From: an uncultured Clostridia bacterium
GTDB taxonomy: Bacteria; Bacillota; Clostridia; TANB77; CAG-508
DNA length: 35,509 bases
Reading direction: 5' to 3'
Assembly: GCA_934149115.1 (NCBI GenBank)
Contig: CAKPDW010000007.1
Location: forward strand, 1 to 35,509
Under the pieces are notes generated by a model. That model did not search any database and was not told where the DNA came from. It saw nothing but the letters and a program-made list of their open reading frames with translations. Numbering within the stretch: the stretch's first letter is position 1; every line of letters begins with the position of its first letter. The position numbers and the translations under genes are program-made. Shown here in pieces: positions 17,008 to 24,989 of the stretch.

Positions 17008-18005
17008 TATTTTTTCCTTCTAGCACTTCTTTTTGAAGCATTTTTCTTTTTAGCAACAATAACCATAACTAATAGAACTAATGCTACTCCTAAAATAACA
17101 AAAAGTATTACACTATCATAAGTAATTGGTAATTTTGATGTTGTTTTGACTATATTTTCTTCTTTTACAAATTCTTTATTCTCATCTTGGAAACATGTTA
17201 AAAATTGAACATCAACAATATTTTTTGTATCATTTTTAATCCAAAGTACATATTGTTCACCTGTTTTTGAATCAGCAGGTTGTTCAATTTTCATATCAGT
17301 AACCTCTGCCCAATTTTCACTTGGCATTAATTGGTTATATAAGTCATAAAATTCTTTACACATCCTTATATTATCATATAGTCCTGAATTTGCTTGTAAT
17401 TTATTGATTTCTTCAGCTAAACTCATAAATCTGTTGTAATCATCTGTACTTGGTAATTTAACTAAATAATATGAATATTTTGAATCTTTATCATCAGTTA
17501 TATCTACTCTACCATTTATTTGTGTATACTTTATTCCGTTTTCTGTTTTTTGTGTAACAGTTTTTTGAGTAGTATCAACTGCTATTCTTTTAGTTACATT
17601 ATTAGCTAAATCAACAGCAGAATATGGTATTGAATCATTAAGATCAATTGAAACTCCGTCTGCTAAATAGTTTCCGTCTAAGTCTCTTGCATAAACATAT
17701 ACAGCTGTATTTCCTTTAAAATAATTATCATATTTTGTTCCAGAAACGTACATTACATATTTGTTTTCTGCACTTTCTTTTTCAGCTCTAATGTAATCCA
17801 AACTTTCTTTGTTGTCATCCTTATTATTTGTAAATGCATATTCATATTCTTTGTCTAAATTAGCATTTAAATAAATAATGTATTCGGTATCATTTTTCTT
17901 TAGTATTGTTAATCCATCATTGGTTGCTAAAACCTTATTAGAAAAAAATAAAATGAATAAAAACATCACACAAAAAGCAACTTTAACGCCCAATGTTTTT
18001 TTCAT
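17007..18005 (-). CDS. Secreted protein with LPITY sorting-like signal, probable sortase substrate
   Basis: 332 residues. A classical signal peptide (residues 1-27, cleavage after KVLA) is followed by a region of about 260 residues of unknown fold with a YxxYxVKLPS-type segment and a helical stretch. The C-terminus has the full sorting architecture: LPIT-Y at 292-296, a hydrophobic helix at about 299-318, then a strongly basic tail (KKKNASKRSARRKK). The usual Gly after LPxT is Tyr, so this is a non-canonical signal, or simply a C-terminal membrane anchor. Start: ATG behind a perfect AGGAGGTGAG site. It is the first gene of the operon with sortase and DUF11/VWA protein, transcribed from the promoter at 18057-18085. 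The function of the extracellular domain is not recognised. Confidence 0.82.
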   Translation of the reverse strand: MKKTLGVKVAFCVMFLFILFFSNKVLATNDGLTILKKNDTEYIIYLNANLDKEYEYAFTNNKDDNKESLDYIRAEKESAENKYVMYVSGTKYDNYFKGNTAVYVYARDLDGNYLADGVSIDLNDSIPYSAVDLANNVTKRIAVDTTQKTVTQKTENGIKYTQINGRVDITDDKDSKYSYYLVKLPSTDDYNRFMSLAEEINKLQANSGLYDNIRMCKEFYDLYNQLMPSENWAEVTDMKIEQPADSKTGEQYVLWIKNDTKNIVDVQFLTCFQDENKEFVKEENIVKTTSKLPITYDSVILFVILGVALVLLVMVIVAKKKNASKRSARRKK

Positions 18006-18056
18006 TTTCTCACCTCCTATTTTAAAATTTCAGAAAATATTCTTTTTCGCCTCACC

Positions 18057-18085
18057 ATTCTATAATCTTTTCAATAATATGTCAA
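18057..18085 (-). promoter_or_regulatory. Sigma-A promoter of the surface-protein/sortase operon
   Basis: On the - strand, TTGACA (18080-18085) and TAGAAT (18057-18062) are 17 bases apart, about 50 bases before the start codon at 18005. Eleven of twelve consensus bases match. Confidence 0.82.
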
Positions 18086-18363
18086 TATTATTTCGCTCTT
18101 TTTCAGCATTTTTTTGCTTTTTTTGGAAATTTTTCCATTTGATACAAATGAATATTTCTGCTATTTTATTAGTATTCTTTTATAATTATTTAAGAACACC
18201 TCCTAATTTTATTTTTTTAGCAAACTTTTCTTCCCAATCATGCCAAAAACAACAGCAAATTTGACACTTTTACAATCAGTTTCTTAGTTATATTTACTTT
18301 TTTATATCATATAACCGTCATCAGGTTGGGTAAAAATTAAACTTATCAAATTTTTTCTAACTG
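18086..18363. other. Gene-free stretch upstream of the surface operon
   Basis: AT-rich with no supported gene. An AGGAGGTG occurs on the - strand near 18195, but no start codon sits at usable spacing. With the promoter on one side and the palindrome on the other, this whole gap (18006-18523) has no coding sign. Confidence 0.5.
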
Positions 18364-18483
18364 ATTTTGATTAGAATGTTTATATTACAAGGCAAAAGTG
18401 GAGAAAATTCCGCAGTCGTACGAGTGTACGTCGAGGAAAGTTTCTCCACTTTTAACACAGTAAGATATCATTCTAATCGAAAT
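18364..18483. repeat. Large imperfect palindrome, about 120 bases, possible mobile or RNA element
   Basis: Three nested arms: outer 18364-18378 with 18469-18483 (14 of 15 paired), middle 18394-18406 with 18441-18453 (13 of 13), inner CGTAC/GTACG around a GAGT loop (18417-18430). The centre is clearly richer in G and C than its surroundings. It lies 41 bases after the rdgB stop. It may act as that operon's terminator, but its size and nested form look more like a small repeat element or a structured RNA. Confidence 0.75.
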
Positions 18484-18523
18484 CTAAAAATTATAATTAT
18501 TTTTCAACGCATCAGTTATATTC

Positions 18524-19105
18524 TCAAAACACTTCTTCAATCCTCTCCCTAGCCAACTCTAAAGCTTTTTTTCTTGAACTAATACTATTTTTTTCCTCAA
18601 TTGAAAGTTCAGCCAAAGTTCTTCCATCATCAAGTTCAAAAATCTCATCAAACCCAAATCCATTATTTCCCCTAATACTTTCAGAAACATATCCATCCAT
18701 ATATGAAACAACAGAAACCGTTTTTTTACCATCAGAAATCCCAATAGCAGTTGTAAACCTTACATTCCTACTCTCTTTAGGCACTCCTTTCATTCTTTCA
18801 AGAATAGACTCATTTTTTTCTCTATCCGTACCTGGGTGCCATCTTTTCGTCAATACACCAGGAAAACCATCTAAAAAAGCAACCTCAATACCAGAATCAT
18901 CAGCTATAACAATATCATTCTCCAACAATTTGGCAATTTCTTCAGCTTTCTTACATGCATTCATTTCTAAAGTATCTTTATCTTCTTCTATTTCTATATC
19001 AATTCCAATTTCCTTTGCAGACAAAACTTCATAATCTTTTAAAATCTGTTTTGCCTCTGCTATCTTCCCTTTATTAGAAGATGCCATTATTATTCTTTTC
19101 ATCAT
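18524..19105 (-). CDS. rdgB: RdgB/HAM1-type XTP/dITP diphosphatase
   Basis: 193 residues. It removes deaminated purine nucleotides (dITP, XTP) from the pool by cleaving them to monophosphates. Family marks: SSNKGK near the N-terminus (substrate phosphates), DDSGIEV at the catalytic acid, the FPG...W/Y region with PGTDREKN, and GFGFDEIF. The usual C-terminal SHR is SSR here, so the base-contacting His is replaced by Ser, which may alter specificity. Two adjacent ATGs follow a strong AGGAGG. It is the last gene of the operon that starts with the YjjX-like gene, 19 bases after the HAD phosphatase gene. Confidence 0.88.
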   Translation of the reverse strand: MMKRIIMASSNKGKIAEAKQILKDYEVLSAKEIGIDIEIEEDKDTLEMNACKKAEEIAKLLENDIVIADDSGIEVAFLDGFPGVLTKRWHPGTDREKNESILERMKGVPKESRNVRFTTAIGISDGKKTVSVVSYMDGYVSESIRGNNGFGFDEIFELDDGRTLAELSIEEKNSISSRKKALELARERIEEVF

Positions 19106-19124
19106 ATTTCCTCCTTAGCAATTC

Positions 19125-19724
19125 TTAAGCCTTCTCTTCTGACTTATTAGCTTTTATTTCATTAATATATCTGTAAATCTCTCCCCAGTTACTTACTTCT
19201 CTTAAATACTCATTTTGTTCTAATTTTTTCATTTCCTTATCTCTAAAATAAATTGTTTTAATTTTATTTTGAGACAATTTCTCACACACACTATATGAGT
19301 CATCTATCATGACATCAACATTCTCTTGTTGTGCAGTATCAAGTTTATCAACTTGTTTCCAATAATATTTATCAAACGACAATCCAACTTCTTCAAATTT
19401 TCTCATAGCAGAATCTTTCATTTCTTCCAATGACACACCTCTTGCTGTAATAACGATAAATTCATTTCCTTCTTTTTTCAACATTTCTATAACATCTTTC
19501 GCACCAGGTATTAACGGAGTTTTATCTGATAATTCAACAAAGTATTTATTAATAAAATTCATTCTTTCTTCTTCAGTCCAATCATATCTATTCCTCAAAT
19601 ATTGCTCATTTCTATTAACTAGTCCATCTTTTTTTAATTCAACAAAATCATATATATCGCCATAAGTTTTTAAAACTCTTTCATAATCAAGTATTACACC
19701 ATCTATATCTATTCCTATTTTCAT
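19125..19724 (-). CDS. HAD-superfamily 5'(3')-nucleotidase-like phosphatase (NT5C family), copy 1
   Basis: 199 residues. The HAD nucleophile motif is DIDGV at the very start (Asp6, Asp8), motif II lies in VITARG, and the C-terminal acidic motif is VMIDD. WGEIYRYI near the end is shared with the second copy at 21711-22295. Members of this family dephosphorylate (deoxy)nucleotides or remain uncharacterised (B. subtilis YqfW type), so the substrate is an inference. An in-frame upstream start (19763) would precede the ribosome site. GGAGGA sits at the right distance before the ATG at 19724, so I use that one. It stands between the YjjX-like gene and rdgB in one operon. Confidence 0.82.
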   Translation of the reverse strand: MKIGIDIDGVILDYERVLKTYGDIYDFVELKKDGLVNRNEQYLRNRYDWTEEERMNFINKYFVELSDKTPLIPGAKDVIEMLKKEGNEFIVITARGVSLEEMKDSAMRKFEEVGLSFDKYYWKQVDKLDTAQQENVDVMIDDSYSVCEKLSQNKIKTIYFRDKEMKKLEQNEYLREVSNWGEIYRYINEIKANKSEEKA

Positions 19725-19778
19725 AAAACATCCTCCATATCTTTTTACATCTATTCTTCTCATTCTTTAAAACTAACA

Positions 19779-20309
19779 CTATCTCCATATTTCTCCATTA
19801 ATATGACTTGTCAAAGCCATAAGAAATGCATTTTTAGTCAAATCAATTCTTGAAACTTCATTTTTAGTTAAAAAATTAATTCCACCTTTTCCTTTTCCAA
19901 GGTCATTTCCTTGAAATATCTTATCCATGACTTTACCAAGTTCTGTTTCTTTTATCTCTTTTATATACTTATCAGGAATTGGAAAGCCCTGACTTGTTCC
20001 AACACTCTGAAAGCCATCAGAATTTTCAATCACAACTGCATTTATATCAATCCAATTTCCTAAAAGATTTGTAATTCCAGCTTCACTTGATACATAATAA
20101 TCTGCTTCTATATTATTTTTTTGGGCATATTCTTTTAAATTTCTAACTCTATTTTTGGCTCCTTGAAAAATTTCTTCATTTACTGGTTGATCTCCAACAT
20201 TAGAATCAACAGGAATTCCTTCTATTTCAACGTCACCAAAATACTTTTCAAAAGCCTGTCTTGCACCTTCTATTTTTCCTGGATTCTTTGTTCCCATTAA
20301 TATTTTCAT
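19779..20309 (-). CDS. yjjX: YjjX/DUF84-type inosine/xanthosine triphosphatase
   Basis: 176 residues, normal for this family. It starts with MGTKNPGK, the phosphate-binding loop shared in form with the RdgB fold, then VGDQPVNEE, FQGAKNR and SSEAGI, which hold the expected acidic metal ligands. Known members hydrolyse ITP and XTP (and phosphatase activity has been discussed for relatives), so it overlaps in role with the two HAM1-type enzymes nearby. First gene of a three-gene operon (yjjX-like, HAD, rdgB) with a good promoter upstream at 20374-20402 and an AGGAG site. Confidence 0.87.
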   Translation of the reverse strand: MKILMGTKNPGKIEGARQAFEKYFGDVEIEGIPVDSNVGDQPVNEEIFQGAKNRVRNLKEYAQKNNIEADYYVSSEAGITNLLGNWIDINAVVIENSDGFQSVGTSQGFPIPDKYIKEIKETELGKVMDKIFQGNDLGKGKGGINFLTKNEVSRIDLTKNAFLMALTSHINGEIWR

Positions 20310-20373
20310 TCTTCAACATCTCCTATCTAATATTTTAATTAACACCTTTATTTTCTCGAAATTAGTACTTCAC

Positions 20374-20402
20374 ATTTTATCATACTAGTCTTTGCTTATC
20401 AA
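20374..20402 (-). promoter_or_regulatory. Sigma-A promoter for yjjX-HAD-rdgB
   Basis: On the - strand, TTGATA (20397-20402) and TAAAAT (20374-20379) are 17 bases apart, about 65 bases upstream of the start at 20309. Confidence 0.7.
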
Positions 20403-20441
20403 GAAAGCAACTCAACTTTAGCAACACTACTTTCCTATCTG

Positions 20442-21311
20442 TTATTTTATAATTGCTAAAGTTAAAACACATATAAAAATTCCTAATATCATTAAATACT
20501 TTTTCAGAGTTATCTTTTCTTTTAATATAAGCCTTGATGCTATAATTGTAATTGCAATAGAGCTTGTACTTATAACAGAAATTACAGATACATTTCCATT
20601 TAACAACGCAATTCTATCAAAAATTGATGACAGTACATCTAATAATGATTGCAAAATAAAAAATCTTTTTGCATTTATTTTTCTGATATCCAAATAATTC
20701 CATTGTTTCGTTATAAGGAAATATACAGCCATACCAATAATAGTTATAACAGCATAATTAAAAACAACATATAATGGATTTTGAAATTCTGTAACATATA
20801 TTTTATTTATAAAATTTGATATACCATTAAATAGCACAAATCCATATGAATATAATATTGCCTTTTGTTCCATTTTCTTATTTATATTCTCATCATTGTT
20901 TTTACCTTTTGCAACTAATATAGACAATATTACTAATATACTAGAAAATATTAATTGCATTATTGTACAATCTTCTTTAAGAATAACAATACCTAATAAA
21001 AATGTTATAACAACTTTCGCTTTTTGTATTGAAGACGTTATTGCAACTTTTCCATATTTAGTAGCTGAAATCACACAATAAAAACCTATAGATTGCATTG
21101 TTATACCAGGTAGCATTTTCAACATATCTGTAACATTTAATTTTATAATAAATTCTGGATTAGTAATTAAACTAATCAAAATCATAATAGAATGATATGA
21201 TAATAATCCCATTAGAGCTATACGTTTTGATTCATTATTTGAACACTTTTTTAAAGCTATTGGAGCAAATCCACTAATAACTGTTGATAGCAAACACCAA
21301 TATAACCACAT
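20442..21311 (-). CDS. EamA/DMT-superfamily membrane transporter
   Basis: 289 residues with about ten hydrophobic helices in two five-helix halves, the DMT layout. The ends of the halves carry the typical acidic LGIVILKED and ASRLILKEKITLKKY loops after helix 4/9. The substrate is unknown; family members export amino acids, nucleobases or other metabolites. Its place inside a nucleotide-cleaning cluster invites the guess of a nucleoside or base exporter, but nothing in the sequence shows this. Start: ATG with AGGAGG directly upstream. Confidence 0.85.
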   Translation of the reverse strand: MWLYWCLLSTVISGFAPIALKKCSNNESKRIALMGLLSYHSIMILISLITNPEFIIKLNVTDMLKMLPGITMQSIGFYCVISATKYGKVAITSSIQKAKVVITFLLGIVILKEDCTIMQLIFSSILVILSILVAKGKNNDENINKKMEQKAILYSYGFVLFNGISNFINKIYVTEFQNPLYVVFNYAVITIIGMAVYFLITKQWNYLDIRKINAKRFFILQSLLDVLSSIFDRIALLNGNVSVISVISTSSIAITIIASRLILKEKITLKKYLMILGIFICVLTLAIIK

Positions 21312-21402
21312 CTATTTCTCCTCCTAATTTTATATCTCATTCTTCAATAATCGCTAGAACAATAGCTCACATTAACATCTTTTTATTCATAAATCTAAAC
21401 CT

Positions 21403-21676
21403 TCATATCATACTAATTACTTTTTTTACTCTAACAATGAATTCTTCTTTATCTGATAATGCTTGTCTAATTTTTTTATGTCTCATCAAATTCTTTATCT
21501 TCCAGATAAATTTTCACATAATTCCAATCGACATCATAATTTTGTGCTAAATTCAAACTTCTTTTTATAACTGTTTTTATATGTCCTATTCCATGTCCAA
21601 CTTCATTTCTCTCATATAATGGAAAAATTTCATTTTCTATATATTCAACTAATTCTTTGTTTAACTTTTCATTCAT
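21403..21676 (-). pseudogene. Remnant of an HD-domain phosphohydrolase, internally deleted and frameshifted
   Basis: The readable frame (21476-21676, 66 residues, ATG with AAAGGAA site) begins like small HD-family hydrolases: GHGIGHIKTVIKRSLNLA. It then jumps, near NYDVDWNYV, to what looks like the family's C-terminus (KIYLEDKEFDE), skipping the HD metal-site core. After DET the frame stops, but a +1 shift continues as KKIRQALSDKEEFIVRVKKV and ends at 21403, the expected C-terminal helix. So there appear to be two lesions: a deletion of roughly 100 codons and a one-base shift. The enzyme cannot be active. The assignment rests on my memory of the family pattern. Confidence 0.68.
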
Positions 21677-21710
21677 TATTATTTTTTCCTTTTATTATAA
21701 TTCAATTCTT

Positions 21711-22295
21711 TTACTTCTCTTTGCAATGTTCTTTAATATATCTATATATTTCTCCCCAATTATTAACTTCTTTTAAATACTGGCTTTCCTCTAGTTCTTC
21801 ACCATAAACATTTCTAAAATATATTGTTTTTATTTTATTTTCTGAAACTTTTTTACAAATACTAGGGTTGTCATCAATCATAATATCAACATTCTCATCT
21901 TGGATAACTTTTAATTTATCCTTTATTTTCCAATAGCATTTATCAAAATGCAAATTTTCTTTTTCAAACTTTTCATTTACTATTGTTATCATATCTTCAA
22001 ATTCTGTACCTCTAGCAGAAATTATAAAAAGCTTATGTCCATCTTTTCTTAATAAGCTTATAATTTCTTTTACTCCTGGTATTATATTAGATTCTTTTGT
22101 CAATTCTATTAAATATTTATTAGCAAATTCTTCCCAATCCTTTTCACTCCAATTATATCTATCTTCAATTATATAACTATGCTCATCTTTAATTTCATTA
22201 TTTTTTCTTTCTATGTAATCAAAAACTTCAGCCCTATGCCTAAATCTTTCTTCAAAGTCTATCAAAACTCCATCTACATCAATTCCTATATTCAT
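21711..22295 (-). CDS. HAD-superfamily 5'(3')-nucleotidase-like phosphatase (NT5C family), copy 2
   Basis: 194 residues, a clear paralogue of the 19125-19724 product: MNIGIDVDGVLIDFE (nucleophile Asp), FIISARG, DIMIDD, KIKTIYFR and NWGEIYRYI all have counterparts. The two copies differ enough that they are not a recent duplication. An in-frame ATG at 22328 is possible, but GGAG sits 7 bases before the ATG at 22295, which also matches the start of copy 1. It is followed 34 bases later by the decayed HD gene. Confidence 0.82.
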   Translation of the reverse strand: MNIGIDVDGVLIDFEERFRHRAEVFDYIERKNNEIKDEHSYIIEDRYNWSEKDWEEFANKYLIELTKESNIIPGVKEIISLLRKDGHKLFIISARGTEFEDMITIVNEKFEKENLHFDKCYWKIKDKLKVIQDENVDIMIDDNPSICKKVSENKIKTIYFRNVYGEELEESQYLKEVNNWGEIYRYIKEHCKEK

Positions 22296-22447
22296 CTTTT
22301 CACTCCATTTCATTTCTGTAATCTCCATATAAATATGTATTTTAATTTATATCATAAATTAAAAATTTTTAATAGTATTTTGCTGATATTAACAAAACTT
22401 ATTTATTCTTACGTTAACTTCTGATTAATTCAATTTTCTATCAATTC

Positions 22448-23200
22448 TCATACTTCAATATCCAATTTTTCAGCTTCCTTTATTAACGCCCTCAAATATG
22501 GTCTTTTGTAATTAGACAACTTATCTAATTCCTCTAATGCATGCTCTTTTGGTAAAAAAATAAGTTTATTCAACTCAACCTCTGAATTATTTCTAATTAA
22601 ATACTCTTTATATTCTTCAAAATGCTGTTTTAACTCATCTTTAGTCAAATTCACTTTACCAATCGCTAAAAAACCATACGTATTTCTTGCTTTACTAGGA
22701 TATTCCATAAATTCTATTTTATAATCTATATCATCCAAATTAAAATTCAATTCTTCTCTCAATTCTCGTTTTATATTAGAATCTATATTGATTATTCCTT
22801 TTTTAATATCATTGATATCTATTCCACCACCCGGTATTTGTAAGCAATATGGCACAGATGTTGTTTTGTCCATTTCACCTATTACAAAATAATTATCTTT
22901 TGTCAATATTAAAATTCCACCAAAAGGTGAACAACATCTATAATTTTCTTCTTTAATTCCAATTCTTTCATCATACAAATAATGAGCATAATCAGTTTTT
23001 ACAATTAACATTTTGATATTTTCTTCTGTCTCACTTACTTTTTCCACCACATAATTTTGTCCATTATATAAATTAGGATTTTCTTTCACAGCCTCTTTCC
23101 AAAATTTTTTTATATCTTCTTTAAGTTTGTTTGGCAAATTAATCTCCCTGTCCTCAAATTTCAATATAATTGGTTTGTTGACTCTTACAATTTTACTCAT
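22448..23200 (-). CDS. Nudix hydrolase, long variant with degenerate Nudix box
   Basis: 250 residues, longer than the simple MutT enzymes, with an extra N-terminal domain of about 90 residues. The Nudix region is LQIPGGGID (120-128) followed by KRELREELNF (144-153). The spacing between the GG and the REL is enlarged by about seven residues, and the conserved Gly after EE is Asn152, so the box is atypical, although Arg145, Glu146, Glu149 and Glu150 are kept. Hydrolysis of a nucleoside diphosphate linked to another moiety is the family reaction; the substrate is unknown. AAAGGAG precedes the ATG. Confidence 0.8.
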   Translation of the reverse strand: MSKIVRVNKPIILKFEDREINLPNKLKEDIKKFWKEAVKENPNLYNGQNYVVEKVSETEENIKMLIVKTDYAHYLYDERIGIKEENYRCCSPFGGILILTKDNYFVIGEMDKTTSVPYCLQIPGGGIDINDIKKGIINIDSNIKRELREELNFNLDDIDYKIEFMEYPSKARNTYGFLAIGKVNLTKDELKQHFEEYKEYLIRNNSEVELNKLIFLPKEHALEELDKLSNYKRPYLRALIKEAEKLDIEV

Positions 23201-23238
23201 ATTTTACTCCTTTAATTTATATCTATAGAACAATTTTC

Positions 23239-23808
23239 TCATTTTTCCTCTTTATACCATCTAGCAAATTCATCCATAGCATTAACCGATTCATACCTTG
23301 TCCTATCTTCTCTTTCCTCATCTGTCATTTGAGCCAAAGTTTTATCATAACCACATGGTTTATATATATACCATAAATCTGACCACTTTTTATCTGTGTC
23401 ATTTCCCATTATTTTATTAGCCAACTTTCCTTCATGTTTTCCCATAAATTGATGTAACTCTTTTCCATCATAATAAGATAAACACTCTGTAAATCTACAA
23501 TCCCTATTCTCTTTACCTTCCATCAATTTTAAAATTCCATTTACTCCTATAGTATCTAATGCAAAATTAACAAAAGCTTTTGGAAAACCATCTAATTCGT
23601 CTATCCAAAATCCGCAATCCAAAGATATACATGGTTTATTTACCAACTCATATGCCTCCATAACTTTTTGTTTTGAAATATATTTTATATCATCACTCCT
23701 TGGTTCTTCCAATTCATATTCAAATACTTTAAAATTAATATCATCTAAACATTTTTTTGCAGATGCAATTTTTCCTTTATTATGTGTTACAAATACTACT
23801 TCTTTCAT
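23239..23808 (-). CDS. ITPA-like (HAM1 superfamily) non-canonical purine NTP pyrophosphatase, divergent
   Basis: 189 residues. It has VTHNKGK at the N-terminus and ELDGFPKAFVNFALDTIGVNGILKLMEG, which matches the layout of eukaryotic/archaeal ITPA rather than bacterial RdgB. The acidic DSG motif is changed to LDCGF (Cys for Ser) and the C-terminal SHR is absent (DRTRYESV), so activity or specificity may be altered. The longer frame up to 23877 has no ribosome site; GAGGAG lies before the ATG at 23808. It follows the WYL regulator gene and precedes the long Nudix gene. Confidence 0.78.
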   Translation of the reverse strand: MKEVVFVTHNKGKIASAKKCLDDINFKVFEYELEEPRSDDIKYISKQKVMEAYELVNKPCISLDCGFWIDELDGFPKAFVNFALDTIGVNGILKLMEGKENRDCRFTECLSYYDGKELHQFMGKHEGKLANKIMGNDTDKKWSDLWYIYKPCGYDKTLAQMTDEEREDRTRYESVNAMDEFARWYKEEK

Positions 23809-23857
23809 TTTATACTCCTCTTTCTGATATATTTTATATATAAATATTATCATATAT

Positions 23858-24343
23858 TTAGGAACTATATTTGTCACAATTTATTTTTTCATAAATATCA
23901 GACAAAACCTTATATTCCAAAATATTTTCCAATTTGAATAACCTTATCTCATTTCTTAACTCACAAAAAGCAACAACATGCCATTTTCCCAAATAACGAA
24001 ATAATTCTGCAGGGTGAACTATTCTTTTAGTAATTCCTGTATTAACAGATTTATATTTTATCTCCATCTTATTCTTATTTTTTATTGCCCTTTTTATTAC
24101 AATATACATTTCTTCTTTTACAACGTCTTCCAATTCAAAAAATACATTTTCTTTTTTTATTTGATACCCTCCATATTTGCCAGTTGTAGAGTCTATATAT
24201 ATTCCTACTTGTTCTAATTCAAGTTTATATTGTCTTATCATTCTTTCAGATACTTCCAATTTCTCTGACAAATCTTGAATACTATGTATTTTCTCATCTT
24301 TTAATATTTGAATCATATTCAACATATTTGCAATCTTACTCAT
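23858..24343 (-). CDS. HTH-WYL domain transcription regulator, short form
   Basis: 161 residues. An N-terminal DeoR-like helix-turn-helix (about 1-55: SIQDLSEKLEVSERMIRQYK) is followed by a WYL domain (about 85-150: IKYKSVNTGITKRIVHPAELF, LGKWHVVAFCELRNEIRLFKL). Most WYL regulators are near 300 residues and have a C-terminal WCX extension, which is absent here, so the protein may be a minimal or shortened form. WYL regulators sense nucleotide-type ligands and often sit in defence islands. The neighbours fit both: nucleotide-cleaning enzymes and, upstream, the RloA/RloB pair. The start is the second of two overlapping ATGs and has GGGAG upstream. Confidence 0.82.
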   Translation of the reverse strand: MSKIANMLNMIQILKDEKIHSIQDLSEKLEVSERMIRQYKLELEQVGIYIDSTTGKYGGYQIKKENVFFELEDVVKEEMYIVIKRAIKNKNKMEIKYKSVNTGITKRIVHPAELFRYLGKWHVVAFCELRNEIRLFKLENILEYKVLSDIYEKINCDKYSS

Positions 24344-24361
24344 TCATTCTCCCTTTTAAAG

Positions 24362-24832
24362 TTATATTGTTCTAATTTCATATTCTACTACATTACATTT
24401 TGCATCCAATAAAAATTTTCCTTCAAACATTTTTTCTTTAAATAAATATGGTGTAAATTTTTCATTTTGAGAAAATTGTTTTACATTAGATAAATCTTTA
24501 ATATCTATCCACTCTACGCAGCCTTCTTCTGATATTTCTTTTAATTCACCTTCGAATTCTTCTGCTATATATATAAATATTATTCCCTCTGCATTATCTC
24601 TCCAATATGACATTCCTTGCAACTTGGGATTTATTAATTTCAAGCCAGTTTCTTCATAATATTCTCTTAAAATACAATCCAATGGAGATTCCCCTGTTTC
24701 AAATTTTCCTCCTGGTGGTGCATATACTTGACCCCATTTTTTTGTAAATTTTATCATTAACACTTTATTATCTTTTTTTAAGTAACATACTGTTGAATTC
24801 AAATGTGCCACTCTTTGCTTCTTTTCACTCAT
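24362..24832 (-). CDS. MutT-like Nudix hydrolase
   Basis: 156 residues from the chosen ATG. The Nudix box is complete: G42, E48, R56, E57, E60, E61 and G63 in PPGGKFETGESPLDCILREY YEETG. The compact size and PPGGK resemble 8-oxo-dGTP diphosphatases, but the substrate cannot be read from sequence. An ATG at 24844 touches the AAGGAG ribosome site directly and is too close; the one at 24832 is about 12 bases away, so I prefer it with moderate certainty. It precedes the WYL regulator gene by about 18 bases. Confidence 0.82.
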   Translation of the reverse strand: MSEKKQRVAHLNSTVCYLKKDNKVLMIKFTKKWGQVYAPPGGKFETGESPLDCILREYYEETGLKLINPKLQGMSYWRDNAEGIIFIYIAEEFEGELKEISEEGCVEWIDIKDLSNVKQFSQNEKFTPYLFKEKMFEGKFLLDAKCNVVEYEIRTI

Positions 24833-24989
24833 TCTCTCAAACATCTCCTTGCATTTACAAATTTTTATAACAATACACCTAAATAATAATTTATTCTTTT
24901 GTCAGCTAATTCAATTAGTTTCTCTTATTAATCATTTATATTTACAAGGGATTACCTTTTCTATCCCTTTCTATTACGCATAAGCCCCT

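Noticed and set aside
18195..18260. Small gene behind AGGAGGTG on the - strand upstream of the surface operon
   Set aside because: No start codon lies at usable distance and the frame stops after about a dozen codons.
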